Below, piece after piece: positions 26,540 to 35,906 of a stretch of DNA of 64,000 nt. The notes below the pieces were generated by a model. It was not told where the DNA came from and searched no databases. It worked only from the letters and a program-made list of their open reading frames with translations. The DNA lies in assembly GCA_943787605.1 (NCBI GenBank), contig CALSNB010000002.1, positions 186,001 through 250,000 of the forward strand. The letters are read 5' to 3'. This stretch comes from GCA-2697345 sp002697345 (lineage in GTDB: Bacteria; Pseudomonadota; Alphaproteobacteria; Rhodobacterales; Rhodobacteraceae). The stretch's first letter is position 1. Each line of letters starts with the position of its first letter. The position numbers were made by a program, and so were the translations under genes.

Positions 26540-27913
26540 ATGAGTATAGATTGGAATAAAGCTAGTTGGCGGTCACTCCCAAGAATTCAAATGCCAGATT
26601 ATCCAAGTAAAAGTGAATTAGCTGAAGTTGAGCGAACTCTATCAAAATACCCTCCACTAGTATTTGCTGGTGAGACTCGAACTCTCAAGAAACAATTGGA
26701 AGCTGTCTCCAAAGGGGAGGCTTTTTTGTTACAAGGTGGTGATTGTGCTGAAAGTTTTAACGAGTTTTCAGCGGATAGCATAAGAGATACTTTTAAGGTT
26801 ATGCTCCAAATGGCAATGGTATTAACTTATGGTGCGAAAGTTCCTGTGGTTAAGATTGGTAGGATTGCTGGACAGTTTGCTAAACCACGATCTGCACCTA
26901 CAGAAAAGATAAACGAAGTTGAGCTCCCCATTTATAGAGGTGATATAATTAATGGTCTTGAGTTTAATAAAGAGTCAAGAGTCCCAGACCCAAAAAGAAT
27001 GCTTCAAGCATATACTCAATCAGCAGCGTCATTAAATTTACTACGTGCATTTTCTAAAGGAGGATTTGCTGATATCAATCATGTCCACTCGTGGACATTG
27101 GGCTTTACTGATGAAGAAAGGGCATCTCGATATAGAGATATGGCATCTCGCATTCAAGACAGTATTGATTTTATGTCCGCTGCAGGAGTAAGTGGCAGTA
27201 ATAGTTCTGAACTTAATTCGGTTGATTTTTATACCAGTCATGAAGCCTTATTATTAGAATATGAAGAGGCATTAGCACGGATTGACTCAACAACAGGACT
27301 TCCATTGGCAGGGTCAGGTCATATGATTTGGATTGGGGATAGAACTAGACAACCATCAGGGGCACATGTGGAGTTTGCAAAGGGAGTGCAAAACCCAATT
27401 GGATTAAAATGTGGACCATCTACGACAGTTGAAGATCTTAAGTTACTATTAAGTATACTGAACCCTCAAAATGAAGGAGGAAGAGTAACTTTAATTGCTC
27501 GCTTTGGCGCGGGAAAAGTTCAGGACTATTTACCCAAACTTATTAAATGTGTAAAAGAAGAAGGAGCAAAAGTGGTTTGGTGTTGTGATCCGATGCATGG
27601 AAATACAATAAAGTCGATCTCTGGGTATAAAACTAGAACTTTTGATAGCGTGTTAAAAGAGGTTAAGGAGTTTTTTGAAATACATCGTTTAGAAAATACT
27701 GTCCCTGGAGGAGTTCACTTTGAAATGACTGGGCAAGATGTGACTGAATGTACTGGGGGTGTTCGAGACATTACAGATGAAGATTTATCTGACCGTTATC
27801 ATACTGCTTGTGATCCTAGACTCAATGCTTCTCAGGCTCTAGAGTTGGCATTCCTTGTTTCAGAAGAGTTAGCTCTTTTAAAATCCAACCAGTCAAATGC
27901 TGAAAGGGTGTAG
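26540..27913 (+). CDS. aroG: Class II 3-deoxy-7-phosphoheptulonate synthase
   Basis: This enzyme condenses phosphoenolpyruvate and erythrose-4-phosphate in the first step of the shikimate pathway. It is the plant-like class II type. Marks are FAGETRTLKKQLEAVSKGEAF (in part), the metal-site Cys in LLQGGDCAESF, KIGRIAGQFAKPRS, HMIWIGDRTRQPSGAHVEF and the C-terminal GVHFEMTGQDVTECTGG. I choose ATG at 26540, with AGGTG just upstream, giving 457 residues, the usual length. The in-frame extension to 26420 has no family similarity. Confidence 0.94.
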   Translation: MSIDWNKASWRSLPRIQMPDYPSKSELAEVERTLSKYPPLVFAGETRTLKKQLEAVSKGEAFLLQGGDCAESFNEFSADSIRDTFKVMLQMAMVLTYGAKVPVVKIGRIAGQFAKPRSAPTEKINEVELPIYRGDIINGLEFNKESRVPDPKRMLQAYTQSAASLNLLRAFSKGGFADINHVHSWTLGFTDEERASRYRDMASRIQDSIDFMSAAGVSGSNSSELNSVDFYTSHEALLLEYEEALARIDSTTGLPLAGSGHMIWIGDRTRQPSGAHVEFAKGVQNPIGLKCGPSTTVEDLKLLLSILNPQNEGGRVTLIARFGAGKVQDYLPKLIKCVKEEGAKVVWCCDPMHGNTIKSISGYKTRTFDSVLKEVKEFFEIHRLENTVPGGVHFEMTGQDVTECTGGVRDITDEDLSDRYHTACDPRLNASQALELAFLVSEELALLKSNQSNAERV

Positions 27914-27988
27914 ACCTTAATTTTTTAGAACTCTTTTTTGGTAATATAGGTAAGTTTAATAGTTTATTTTCAAATGTTGGTATAATAA

Positions 27989-28630
27989 ATGCAAAGTCGT
28001 AGAGGTATATTATTTATTTTGAGCTCTCCATCAGGAGCTGGAAAATCTACACTTGCGCGACGTTTAATGAATTGGGACAATACTTTATCTTTTTCTGTTT
28101 CCGCTACGACGCGCAATCCTAGAGCTGGCGAAATAGAGGGAAGGGAATATTTTTTTCGATCTCACAATGAGTTTGTACAAATGGTAGATAATAATGAAAT
28201 GCTTGAATACGCCGAGGTGTTTGGTAATTTTTATGGTTCGCCACGGGAAGTAGTCGAAAATACAATCCTTGAGGGTAAAGATGTTATTTTTGATATTGAT
28301 TGGCAAGGAGGTCAACAAATTCGAAACTCAGGATTAGCAAGTGACGTTGTCTCAATTTTTATTTTACCACCTTCGCTGAAAGAACTTCAAGAACGGTTGA
28401 GGGGAAGGGGACAAGATACAGATGAGGTAATTCAAAATAGAATGGAAAAATGTCGAGAAGAAATAAACCATTGGGCCGAGTATGATTATTGCTTAGTCAA
28501 TAGAAAGCTAGATGACACTGAGGAGGATTTAAAAAATATTTTAAAAGCGGAGCGCCTCAAAAAATGCCGACAATTAACTTTAGAAGGTTTGGTTTCTAAT
28601 CTTTATAACGAAGTTGATCTTAAGTCATAA
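27989..28630 (+). CDS. gmk: Guanylate kinase
   Basis: Guanylate kinase phosphorylates GMP to GDP. The 213-residue protein has the P-loop LSSPSGAGKSTLARRL near residue 10 and the GMP-binding segment SVSATTRNPRAGEIEGREYFF, followed by EYAEVFGNFYGSP and DVIFDIDWQGG. All key features are intact. Its stop codon overlaps the start of the next gene by one base (TAATG), so the two are translationally coupled. Confidence 0.95.
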   Translation: MQSRRGILFILSSPSGAGKSTLARRLMNWDNTLSFSVSATTRNPRAGEIEGREYFFRSHNEFVQMVDNNEMLEYAEVFGNFYGSPREVVENTILEGKDVIFDIDWQGGQQIRNSGLASDVVSIFILPPSLKELQERLRGRGQDTDEVIQNRMEKCREEINHWAEYDYCLVNRKLDDTEEDLKNILKAERLKKCRQLTLEGLVSNLYNEVDLKS

Positions 28631-29160
28631 TGACACTTTTCGCATTGAATTCTATTAAACCTAATGTTCCAGATAGTGATAGTTTCTGGCTTGCCCCAGA
28701 TTCAAATGTGATTGGAAATGTAGAAATACAAGATCTGGTGTCAATTTGGTTTGGCTCTACTGTTAGAGGAGATAATGATCATATCTCTATTGGTCTAGGG
28801 AGCAATATTCAGGAAAACTGTGTTCTACATACTGACAAAGGTTTTCCGTTGACGGTGGGAATGGAGTGTACGATTGGACATAAGGCTATCCTTCACGGGT
28901 GTTCTGTGGGAGATGGATCATTAATTGGGATGGGTGCAATAATTTTAAATGGAGCTATCATCGGTAAAAACTGTTTAATTGGAGCTGGAACGTTAGTCCC
29001 TGAAAATAAAGTAATACCTGATGGAAGTCTATATGTTGGGTCACCATGTCGTTTTATTAGGAAACTTTCTGAACCTGAAAAAAATGATCTAATTTTAACG
29101 GCAATCAATTATCAAGAAAATATGAAGCGGTATAAACATAATCTAAAGAAACTTATGTAG
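28630..29160 (+). CDS. Gamma-carbonic anhydrase-like hexapeptide-repeat protein
   Basis: This 176-residue left-handed beta-helix protein belongs to the YrdA/CaiE/gamma-CA group. The three metal-ligand histidines are present in VLHTDKG and IGHKAILHGC. Hexapeptide turns such as GDGSLIGMGAIILNGAIIG are visible. Activity as a carbonic anhydrase is not certain for all members. It is coupled to gmk by a one-base overlap. Confidence 0.87.
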   Translation: MTLFALNSIKPNVPDSDSFWLAPDSNVIGNVEIQDLVSIWFGSTVRGDNDHISIGLGSNIQENCVLHTDKGFPLTVGMECTIGHKAILHGCSVGDGSLIGMGAIILNGAIIGKNCLIGAGTLVPENKVIPDGSLYVGSPCRFIRKLSEPEKNDLILTAINYQENMKRYKHNLKKLM

Positions 29161-29315
29161 TGACATTTTTTATTTAATTTTTTTAGTAATAGGAAGATAA
29201 GAATAAGTGAGTAAACTTATTTTAAAAATACTCAATTAGTAACGAATGATTGAAATAGGGCTTCGTTAGAGTTATGTAAGTATTCCTGTTAGTTTAAGGT
29301 GTATAGTTTATCAAA

Positions 29316-30086
29316 ATGGCGGCTTTATTGGAAACATTTGAACCAGAATTTGAGATTAAGATTGCTTCAACAGAACAAGATATTCTGTCATCTCAGAGGT
29401 TGCGGTATAAGGTTTTTGTAGAAGAACTTGGTGGAAATGGAGAATTAGTCGACCACAAAAATAAGTTAGAAAGGGATAAATTTGATCCCTATTTTGATCA
29501 TTTAATTTTAACTGATAAAGCCAACCCTTCTATTGGAGTAGTAGGGGTGTATCGAGTTTTAAGAGATCAGAAAATGCAAGATATTGGTCGTTTTTATAGT
29601 GAAGGAGAGTACGATCTAACTATGTTGCATAAATCTGGTTTGCGTCTTCTCGAATTGGGAAGGTCATGTATTCATCCAAGGTATAGAGGTGGAACAGCGA
29701 TGTATCATTTGTGGCAAGGGCTTTCAAAATACATTACTGAATACAAAATTGATATTTTATTTGGAGTGGCAAGCTTTCATGGAACTAATCTTTTAGAAGC
29801 TGCGCAGCCGTTGTCATATTTATATCATAATTATACAGTTCGAGACGAACTGTGCCCAAGGTCGCTAGTCCATGAGAACATGAACATCTTAAATAGTGAC
29901 CAAATTGATCGAAAAATAGCGGTAAAAAACATACCACCATTAATTAAATCTTATTTGCGTTTGGGAGGACTGATAGGGGACGGTGCATTTATAGATAAAG
30001 ACTTTAATACTATAGATGTTTGTTTAGTAATGGAATTGTCTACTATGTCTAATAAACATAAAGAAATTTATACTAAAGTTCGGTAG
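29316..30086 (+). CDS. olsB: Ornithine-acyl-ACP N-acyltransferase OlsB
   Basis: OlsB attaches a 3-hydroxyacyl chain to ornithine, the first step of ornithine lipid synthesis. The 256-residue GNAT-like protein has SQRLRYKVFVEELGG near the start, ELGRSCIHPRYRGGTAMYHLWQG (quoted in part), and FGVASFHGTNLLEAAQPLSYLY. These are the hemolysin/OlsB family signatures. It lies two bases upstream of olsA. Ornithine lipids commonly replace phospholipids when phosphate is scarce. I see no clear Pho box in the 155-base upstream region, which holds only an AT-rich stretch with a weak seven-base repeat at 29202-29221. Confidence 0.92.
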   Translation: MAALLETFEPEFEIKIASTEQDILSSQRLRYKVFVEELGGNGELVDHKNKLERDKFDPYFDHLILTDKANPSIGVVGVYRVLRDQKMQDIGRFYSEGEYDLTMLHKSGLRLLELGRSCIHPRYRGGTAMYHLWQGLSKYITEYKIDILFGVASFHGTNLLEAAQPLSYLYHNYTVRDELCPRSLVHENMNILNSDQIDRKIAVKNIPPLIKSYLRLGGLIGDGAFIDKDFNTIDVCLVMELSTMSNKHKEIYTKVR

Positions 30087-30088
30087 AG

Positions 30089-30931
30089 ATGACTACTGTT
30101 GATCATAATACTCCAGAGTTGGTAGCCCCTGATCTTAATTTTATTGCATATGTTAGAGGGATAATTCGACTAATTCTTTTGGTAGCTTTATTGCTGGGAG
30201 GATCAGCAATTTATATAATAGTTCGGATGTTTGAGTGGCCACTATTAGGAAAAAAACGTCCTGTATCAGGTTATATAACTAAACTTGTTTGTCAGGTTTC
30301 ACTACTTATTATCGGTCTTAAACTTTTCGTATCTGGTCGGCCAATGAATAAAAAAGGAGCAATTGTATCTAATCACATATCTTGGTTAGATATTTTTGTT
30401 CTAAACTCTCAGGCACGAATGTATTTTGTAGCTAAATCTGAAGTTTCAGCTTGGCCAATTATAGGGTGGTTAGCGAACTTAACTGGCACAATCTTCATAA
30501 GACGAAATAAACTTTATGCAAAAAGTCAAATTAAGTTGTTTGAGGATTGTTTAATTGAAGGGCAAAGAGTTCTATTTTTTCCAGAAGGTACTAGCAGTGA
30601 TGGCGTGAGGGTTTTACCATTTAAGAGTACATTGTTCGAGTCGTTCTTTGGCGAAAGTTTAAAGGATTTGGTATTTGTTCAACCTGCTTCAATAAGTTAT
30701 TTTACTCCCCATTCAAAGGATACCCGCTTTTATGCGTGGTTTGGTGATATGTCTTTTGCTAAACATTTCTTTTGGGTTTTGTCCTCAAAAAGTAGAGGCC
30801 ATGTTAAATTAAGATTTCACCCTGCACTTAAAGTAAACAAGTTTAATAATAGGAAACAATTGACTGAAGCGTGTTTTTCTGAGGTAAAGGAAGGTTTTAC
30901 GCTTGGGTCAAAGGAAGTAAAAGGTCGTTAA
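30089..30931 (+). CDS. olsA: Lyso-ornithine lipid acyltransferase OlsA (PlsC family)
   Basis: OlsA adds the second acyl chain to lyso-ornithine lipid; family members can also act on lysophosphatidate. The 280-residue membrane protein has a transmembrane helix near residues 25-48, the acyltransferase HxxxxD motif in SNHISWLDIFV, and FFPEGTSSDG for the second motif. It directly follows olsB. Its last 35 bases overlap the 3' end of the convergent thiE gene. Confidence 0.92.
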   Translation: MTTVDHNTPELVAPDLNFIAYVRGIIRLILLVALLLGGSAIYIIVRMFEWPLLGKKRPVSGYITKLVCQVSLLIIGLKLFVSGRPMNKKGAIVSNHISWLDIFVLNSQARMYFVAKSEVSAWPIIGWLANLTGTIFIRRNKLYAKSQIKLFEDCLIEGQRVLFFPEGTSSDGVRVLPFKSTLFESFFGESLKDLVFVQPASISYFTPHSKDTRFYAWFGDMSFAKHFFWVLSSKSRGHVKLRFHPALKVNKFNNRKQLTEACFSEVKEGFTLGSKEVKGR

Positions 30932-31523
30932 ACTTAAACTCAAAATCATCAGCATCCCAGATTTCATTTCCAATTGCTATAAAGTCTGAGTATTTTAAGA
31001 GAGCTTTTATTGTTCTTTGATCGAGGTTTCCTTCTGCAACAATAGGAATCTCAATGACTTCTGACCACCATTCAAAAGTTTCAATTGAAGCTTTTTCTTC
31101 GTTACCAAACTTGGTTTCAGCAAGTGGACCGATTGATACGTAATCTGCACCATTTTCGGCTGCTATGAGGGCTTTATGTTTAGAGTTACCGCAAAATGCT
31201 CCAATTATGTAATTTGTACCGAGGTCTTGTCGAACTTTTGAAATTGACTGACCACCATTAGTCAGGTGCACACCATGTAATCCTAATTGAGTTACTATTT
31301 TATAATGATTTTCAATTAAAAGTGGGATATTCCACCTATCTAAAAGTTTTTTTACCAGGAGCGTAGTGTTTATAATTTCCGTGTCTTTTGTAGATGAAAG
31401 GCGTAAGCGAACACAGGAAATTTTATTTTTTTCGATAACTTTTTGTAATTTATGTAGAAATTTTTCTGAATCAGTTATCGGTGGTGTTATTAGATAAATT
31501 TCTGGTAAAGTTGAATTGAGCAT
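30897..31523 (-). CDS. thiE: Thiamine-phosphate synthase-like protein (ThiE/TenI family)
   Basis: ThiE joins the thiazole and pyrimidine moieties of thiamine. The 208-residue TIM barrel shows PEIYLITPP, VRLRL, LLIENHYKI, GVHLTNGG, IIGAFCGNSKHKALIAAENG, DYVSIGPLAETKFG and IVAEGNLDQRT. Some canonical positions differ: the usual TPTK loop reads PLAETK, and the GG near the end is GN. It may be a divergent ThiE or a TenI-like protein. I use the ATG at 31523, which has GGAGA upstream; the frame is open to 31601 but that extension is not family-like. No TPP riboswitch is visible. Confidence 0.75.
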   Translation of the reverse strand: MLNSTLPEIYLITPPITDSEKFLHKLQKVIEKNKISCVRLRLSSTKDTEIINTTLLVKKLLDRWNIPLLIENHYKIVTQLGLHGVHLTNGGQSISKVRQDLGTNYIIGAFCGNSKHKALIAAENGADYVSIGPLAETKFGNEEKASIETFEWWSEVIEIPIVAEGNLDQRTIKALLKYSDFIAIGNEIWDADDFEFKFNDLLLPLTQA

Positions 31524-31627
31524 AGAGGTTCTCCAAATAGTGGGGAATAGTAAAAGTGAAAAAACTAATACTACTGTATACTTTTTTATAGTAGTATCCA
31601 AAAGATTTTGTTTGAAGAGGTAGGATT

Positions 31628-32389
31628 TTGAAAGCTAGCCGATCATTAATGGAACGTACAAACTATCGTCAACCCATAATAATTTTAATAGATCCGCAAC
31701 TTGGTGAAAATATAGGGTCTGCGGCTCGAGGGATGTGGAACTTTGGTTTGAAATATCTGAGGCTTGTTAATCCTAGAGATGGTTGGCCAAACAGTAAAGC
31801 GACAGCTTTAGCTTCAGGGGGAGGGGTAGTCCTTGATAACGTAAAGGTTTATTCTAAGCTTGAAGATGCAGTCGAGGATTTGGATTATATATTTGCCACA
31901 ACAGCTCGTCATCGTGATTTGGATAAAGAGGTTATTTCACTGGAGCATGCTGTTAAGAGAGCTCATATTAAAAGTAATAATGATTTGAAAGTAGGTGTAT
32001 TATTTGGGCCTGAGAGAGCTGGTCTTGAAAACAAACATATTGCTATTGCAAATAGCTTGATTTCAATACCTGTTAACCCAGAGTATGGATCTCTTAACTT
32101 AGGTCAATCAGTTCTCCTTACATCATATGAGTGGACAAAAATAAATTTAAATAATCAAGAAGTTGAAGTTGTTGGTAATGAGATGGCAAGTCATAGCGAA
32201 ATTCAAAAATTATATGAATATTACTTAGAGAATCTTGATGAATCAGGTTTCTTTTTTCCAAAAACTAAAGCAGAGCCAATGAAAATAAATTTACGAAACA
32301 TGTTTAGTCGAATGCCGTTGACAAAACCAGATGTAAAAATTTTTTATGGGATACTGAGACAGTTTGTTAAATGGAAAAATAAGATGTGA
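31628..32389 (+). CDS. trmJ: tRNA/rRNA 2'-O-methyltransferase, TrmJ-like (SPOUT)
   Basis: This 253-residue SPOUT-class RNA methyltransferase probably acts on tRNA position 32. The N-terminal SpoU domain shows IILIDPQLGENIGSAARGMWNFG (in part) and LRLVNPRDGWP. The knot region contains GVLFGPERAGL and SIPVNPEYGSLNLGQSV, diagnostic for TrmJ/TrmH. The start is TTG at 31628, with AGGT upstream; an ATG seven codons later is an alternative. It diverges from thiE and is upstream of ctaA. Confidence 0.9.
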   Translation: MKASRSLMERTNYRQPIIILIDPQLGENIGSAARGMWNFGLKYLRLVNPRDGWPNSKATALASGGGVVLDNVKVYSKLEDAVEDLDYIFATTARHRDLDKEVISLEHAVKRAHIKSNNDLKVGVLFGPERAGLENKHIAIANSLISIPVNPEYGSLNLGQSVLLTSYEWTKINLNNQEVEVVGNEMASHSEIQKLYEYYLENLDESGFFFPKTKAEPMKINLRNMFSRMPLTKPDVKIFYGILRQFVKWKNKM

Positions 32390-32440
32390 TTAGGTATGGG
32401 AGTAGAAGATATATAAATTTCACTTAGTTGAGTAGAGGAT

Positions 32441-33595
32441 ATGATGAAAAAAGGTTTTGTGTTTGAAGAGGTCGGCCCTGATGAAAAAGCTGGTTCTGAT
32501 AACCGTCGGGTAATTAAACCTGGGATTTTAAATAGATCGCAAAATAATAAACTGAATAAAATGATCTTTTTTTATCTGATTTTGTTACTTACCTTAGTGT
32601 TTTTAATGATACTTTTGGGAGGTTTGACCCGATTAACTGATTCAGGCTTGTCTATAACTGAGTGGAAGCCGTTAACTGGAATTTTTCCACCGTTAAATGA
32701 CACTTCCTGGGTAAATGAATTCTTAAAATATAGTGAAACCTCAGAGTTTAAATTACAAAATATTAATATGAGCTTAGAAGAGTTTAAAGTTATCTATTAT
32801 TGGGAGTGGGCCCACAGACAATTAGGTAGATTAATTGGTTTAGTTTGGTTTTTAGGGTTTTCTTTGTTCTTGGTCTGGCACAAGGTTTCTAGTTCTTGGA
32901 GAACACGATTTCTCATATTGGGTGTTCTGATAGGTCTGCAGGGATTTTTAGGCTGGTGGATGGTCTCTTCGGGACTGAAGAACATGATGGTTGATGTAGC
33001 ATCATATAGATTAGCGGTACATCTAACCACTGCTTTTAGTATATTCGGACTAATCTTTTGGTATACTTTAAAATCCTCTCGAACAGATGCAGATCTTATA
33101 CAATCTCAACGGTACTCTAATAAAAAGTTAAAAAGTTTAATATCTGGACTATTATACCTTTTATATATTCAAATTTTTCTTGGTGGATTAGTAGCTGGTA
33201 TTGATGCAGGTACAACTTACACTGATTGGCCATTGATGGGGGGAGAAATCTTCCCTTCACTTGCTTTTGAGTTTAGCCCCATATGGGTTAATTTTTTAGA
33301 GTCAGAGGCATTGGTTCAGTTCAACCATCGCATGGTAGGATATGTTATAGCAATTTTAACGTTTTATATTTGGTTAAAATCTCGTAATTCGGGAAACAAA
33401 AAGTTAAGGTCTCTTTATACAATCACTCTTATAGCATTATTTTTACAAATTGTTTTAGGTGTAATTACGGTTAGGTATGCGTCACCTTGGCCGTTAGCGA
33501 TACTTCATCAGTTCAGTGCGATTGTTCTAGTCTCAATTATACTTAAGTCTAGATTCGAAACAATGTTTCCTAGTATCCAATTTGTTAGAGGATAA
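32441..33595 (+). CDS. ctaA: Heme A synthase CtaA
   Basis: CtaA oxidises the C8 methyl of heme O to make heme A for cytochrome c oxidase. The 384-residue membrane protein has about eight helices. The first family motif is GGLTRLTDSGLSITEWKPL. Heme-ligand histidines are visible in EWAHRQLGRL and RLAVHLTTA, then QFNHRMVGY and AILHQFSAI. It lacks the Cys pair of Bacillus-type CtaA, as usual for alphaproteobacteria. The first ~40 residues are a hydrophilic extension. A GAGG site precedes the ATG. Confidence 0.94.
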   Translation: MMKKGFVFEEVGPDEKAGSDNRRVIKPGILNRSQNNKLNKMIFFYLILLLTLVFLMILLGGLTRLTDSGLSITEWKPLTGIFPPLNDTSWVNEFLKYSETSEFKLQNINMSLEEFKVIYYWEWAHRQLGRLIGLVWFLGFSLFLVWHKVSSSWRTRFLILGVLIGLQGFLGWWMVSSGLKNMMVDVASYRLAVHLTTAFSIFGLIFWYTLKSSRTDADLIQSQRYSNKKLKSLISGLLYLLYIQIFLGGLVAGIDAGTTYTDWPLMGGEIFPSLAFEFSPIWVNFLESEALVQFNHRMVGYVIAILTFYIWLKSRNSGNKKLRSLYTITLIALFLQIVLGVITVRYASPWPLAILHQFSAIVLVSIILKSRFETMFPSIQFVRG

Positions 33596-33662
33596 TGGTC
33601 TGACCCATAGTTTAAGGCAACTGAAATATTAAAGACTTCCTCGCCAGCTACTTATCAACGTT

Positions 33663-33688
33663 AGGTAAGTACAAAAACGTAACTACCT
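33663..33688. terminator. Weak imperfect hairpin between convergent ctaA and ABC genes
   Basis: AGGTAAGTAC (33663-33672) pairs with GTAACTACCT (33679-33688), with two mismatches, around an AAAAAC loop; a T-rich stretch follows on the plus strand. It is a possible terminator for ctaA. The rest of the 216-base region up to 33811 shows nothing further. Confidence 0.3.
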
Positions 33689-33811
33689 TCTAAATTTAAT
33701 TTTTAATTATAACTTAATGATAAAATAAAAATTACTAATAAGCCCACAAAATATTCTCTTTAATTTTCTAAATATGCAAATAATCATACAGTCTTTAATT
33801 GGTCCGTGGAG

Positions 33812-35905
33812 CTATTTCATCCTTATCACAGGCCCCATCGAGTTCAGAGTGTCTAGATCCAAGTGACACATTATTTTATGCTGATCTGAGATTATTTTGT
33901 AATCTGGTAACTGTGTTTCGCACAGATCCTTCCCAGCTTTTTCTTTCCATCTACATCGAGTTTGAAATGGGCATCCTGTTGGCGGATTTATAGCTGAGGG
34001 TACGTCACCTTCTAATACAATATGTTCCTTTATCACTTGTGTATCAGCAATTGGAACCGCACTTAACAATGCCTCTGTGTATGGTTGATAAGGGGGCGAA
34101 AATACTTCGTCTGTTGTGCCAATTTCTACAATATAGCCAAGATACATGACCATTACCCTATCAGATAAATAACGCACGATACTTAAATCATGTGAAATAA
34201 ATAACAAGGTAGTTTTATTTTCTCTTTGTATTTCCATTAAGAGGTCAGTTACGGCAGCTTGAACAGATACATCCAATGCAGAAACTGGTTCATCGGCTAC
34301 CACAACATTTGCATCACCGGAAAACGCACGTGCTATTCCAACACGCTGTTTTTGACCACCTGATAGTTGCCTCGGCATTCGTGTGGCAAACTCTCTGGGT
34401 AGTTTTACTAGATCTAGTAACTTAAGCATTCTTTGATGGCGTTCAATATCACTTTTCCCAAAACGAAAAACTTCTAATGCTCGTATGATTTGTCGTCCAA
34501 CTGACATAGATGGGTTCAAGGTATCGAAGGGGTTTTGAAAAACCATTTGAATATTAGAAATAGTAGAAGTGTCTCTCTTTTCAATTGGTATATTTTCTAC
34601 GTTGTCTCCGTCTAGGCTAACTTTACCACTAGTTGCGGTCTCAAGCCCCATTAATACCTTGGCTAAGGTTGATTTTCCACACCCAGACTCTCCAACAATA
34701 GCCAGTGTTTCACTCTCTCTTGCTTCAAAAGAAAGTGTCTCATTTGCTTTTACAACTTTCCTGTTGTTCCCTGCAAAGAGTGCATTTGCGTTAACTTCGT
34801 AATATTTTTTTAATTGGTCAACTTTTAAAACAACTCTCCCTAAGTTCTCTTTTTGGGATCGAGTACTTTGTTCAGGTGGAGTGTCCCAATCTATCTTATC
34901 AATCCGTAAACACCTAGAACTGTGTGGTTCTTTTGATTCAAGATTCTTCATGTTTATTTTATCGGTATTGCATGATCCTTCAACAAAGTAATTACATCTT
35001 GGACCAAAATTGCAGCCGAATGGCCTCTCATGAGGAAGTGGAAAGTTTCCAGGAATAGCGACTAACGGTCGTGAGGTTTTATCTGCTCCCGGCAATGGTA
35101 TAGATCTAAATAAAGCCTGTGTATAAGGATGTCGCATTTTATCGAAGACTTCGTTGATTTCACCAGTTTCGACGGCCTCACCTGAGTACATCACACATAT
35201 CTTATCGCAAGTTTCCAAAACTAGGCCAAGATTGTGAGAAATAAATAACATGGAAGTTCCATATTTTTTGCCTAACTCTTTAACTAGTTCTATTACGGCT
35301 GCTTCTACGGTTACATCTAAAGCTGTTGTTGGCTCGTCCAGTATAAGAAGTGATGGTTTAGACATAAGTGCCATTGCGATCACAATCCTTTGCTGCTGGC
35401 CTCCTGAAAGTTGGTGTGGATAACTATTTAGAATTCTCTCAGGATCTGGTAACTTCACATCAGTTACAACTTCGAGAGCCCTCTGGTATGCCTCCGTATT
35501 TGATAATCCCTCATGGATGATAGGTACTTCCATTAATTGTTGCGCAACCTTCATAGATGGGTTTAATGAGGCCATAGGTTCCTGGTAGATCATTGCTATC
35601 TCAGAGCCTCTAATTTTTTGTAACTCCTCAGAACTCATTTCATTTAAATTTTGACCTTTGAAGTTAATAGTGCCGTTAACAATGCGTCCGTTAACACCCA
35701 AATCCTGCATTATTCCCAGTGCAACTGTGGACTTCCCACATCCACTTTCTCCTACTAGCCCGAGTGCTTGTCCGGGTTGCATTGTACAGGAAAAGTCCAT
35801 AACTGCTGGAATTTCCTGTAAGCGTGTAAAGAAGCTTATTGAAAGATTATTTATTTCTAGAATTGGAATACTAGATTTCGACTGATTTTTTGATATATCT
35901 TTCAT
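33812..35905 (-). CDS. Peptide-type ABC transporter, fused double ATP-binding protein
   Basis: This 697-residue protein carries two complete ABC ATPases, equivalent to DppD and DppF fused. The first domain (~10-340) has Walker A GESGCGKS, signature LSGGQQQR and Walker B LLILDEPTTALD. The second (~370-690) has a second GESGCGKS, LSGGQKQR and VVVADEPVSALD. Each ends with the oligopeptide C-terminal domain, including Cys-rich GCNFGPRCNYF and GCPFQTRCRWKE. Such fusions are frequent in alphaproteobacteria. It is the last gene of the four-gene importer operon, one base after the permease stop. Confidence 0.92.
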   Translation of the reverse strand: MKDISKNQSKSSIPILEINNLSISFFTRLQEIPAVMDFSCTMQPGQALGLVGESGCGKSTVALGIMQDLGVNGRIVNGTINFKGQNLNEMSSEELQKIRGSEIAMIYQEPMASLNPSMKVAQQLMEVPIIHEGLSNTEAYQRALEVVTDVKLPDPERILNSYPHQLSGGQQQRIVIAMALMSKPSLLILDEPTTALDVTVEAAVIELVKELGKKYGTSMLFISHNLGLVLETCDKICVMYSGEAVETGEINEVFDKMRHPYTQALFRSIPLPGADKTSRPLVAIPGNFPLPHERPFGCNFGPRCNYFVEGSCNTDKINMKNLESKEPHSSRCLRIDKIDWDTPPEQSTRSQKENLGRVVLKVDQLKKYYEVNANALFAGNNRKVVKANETLSFEARESETLAIVGESGCGKSTLAKVLMGLETATSGKVSLDGDNVENIPIEKRDTSTISNIQMVFQNPFDTLNPSMSVGRQIIRALEVFRFGKSDIERHQRMLKLLDLVKLPREFATRMPRQLSGGQKQRVGIARAFSGDANVVVADEPVSALDVSVQAAVTDLLMEIQRENKTTLLFISHDLSIVRYLSDRVMVMYLGYIVEIGTTDEVFSPPYQPYTEALLSAVPIADTQVIKEHIVLEGDVPSAINPPTGCPFQTRCRWKEKAGKDLCETQLPDYKIISDQHKIMCHLDLDTLNSMGPVIRMK

Positions 35906-35906
35906 T

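Noticed and set aside
31524..31627. TPP riboswitch upstream of thiE
   Set aside because: Only about 100 bases separate thiE from trmJ, and the conserved CTGAGA and following TPP box are absent.
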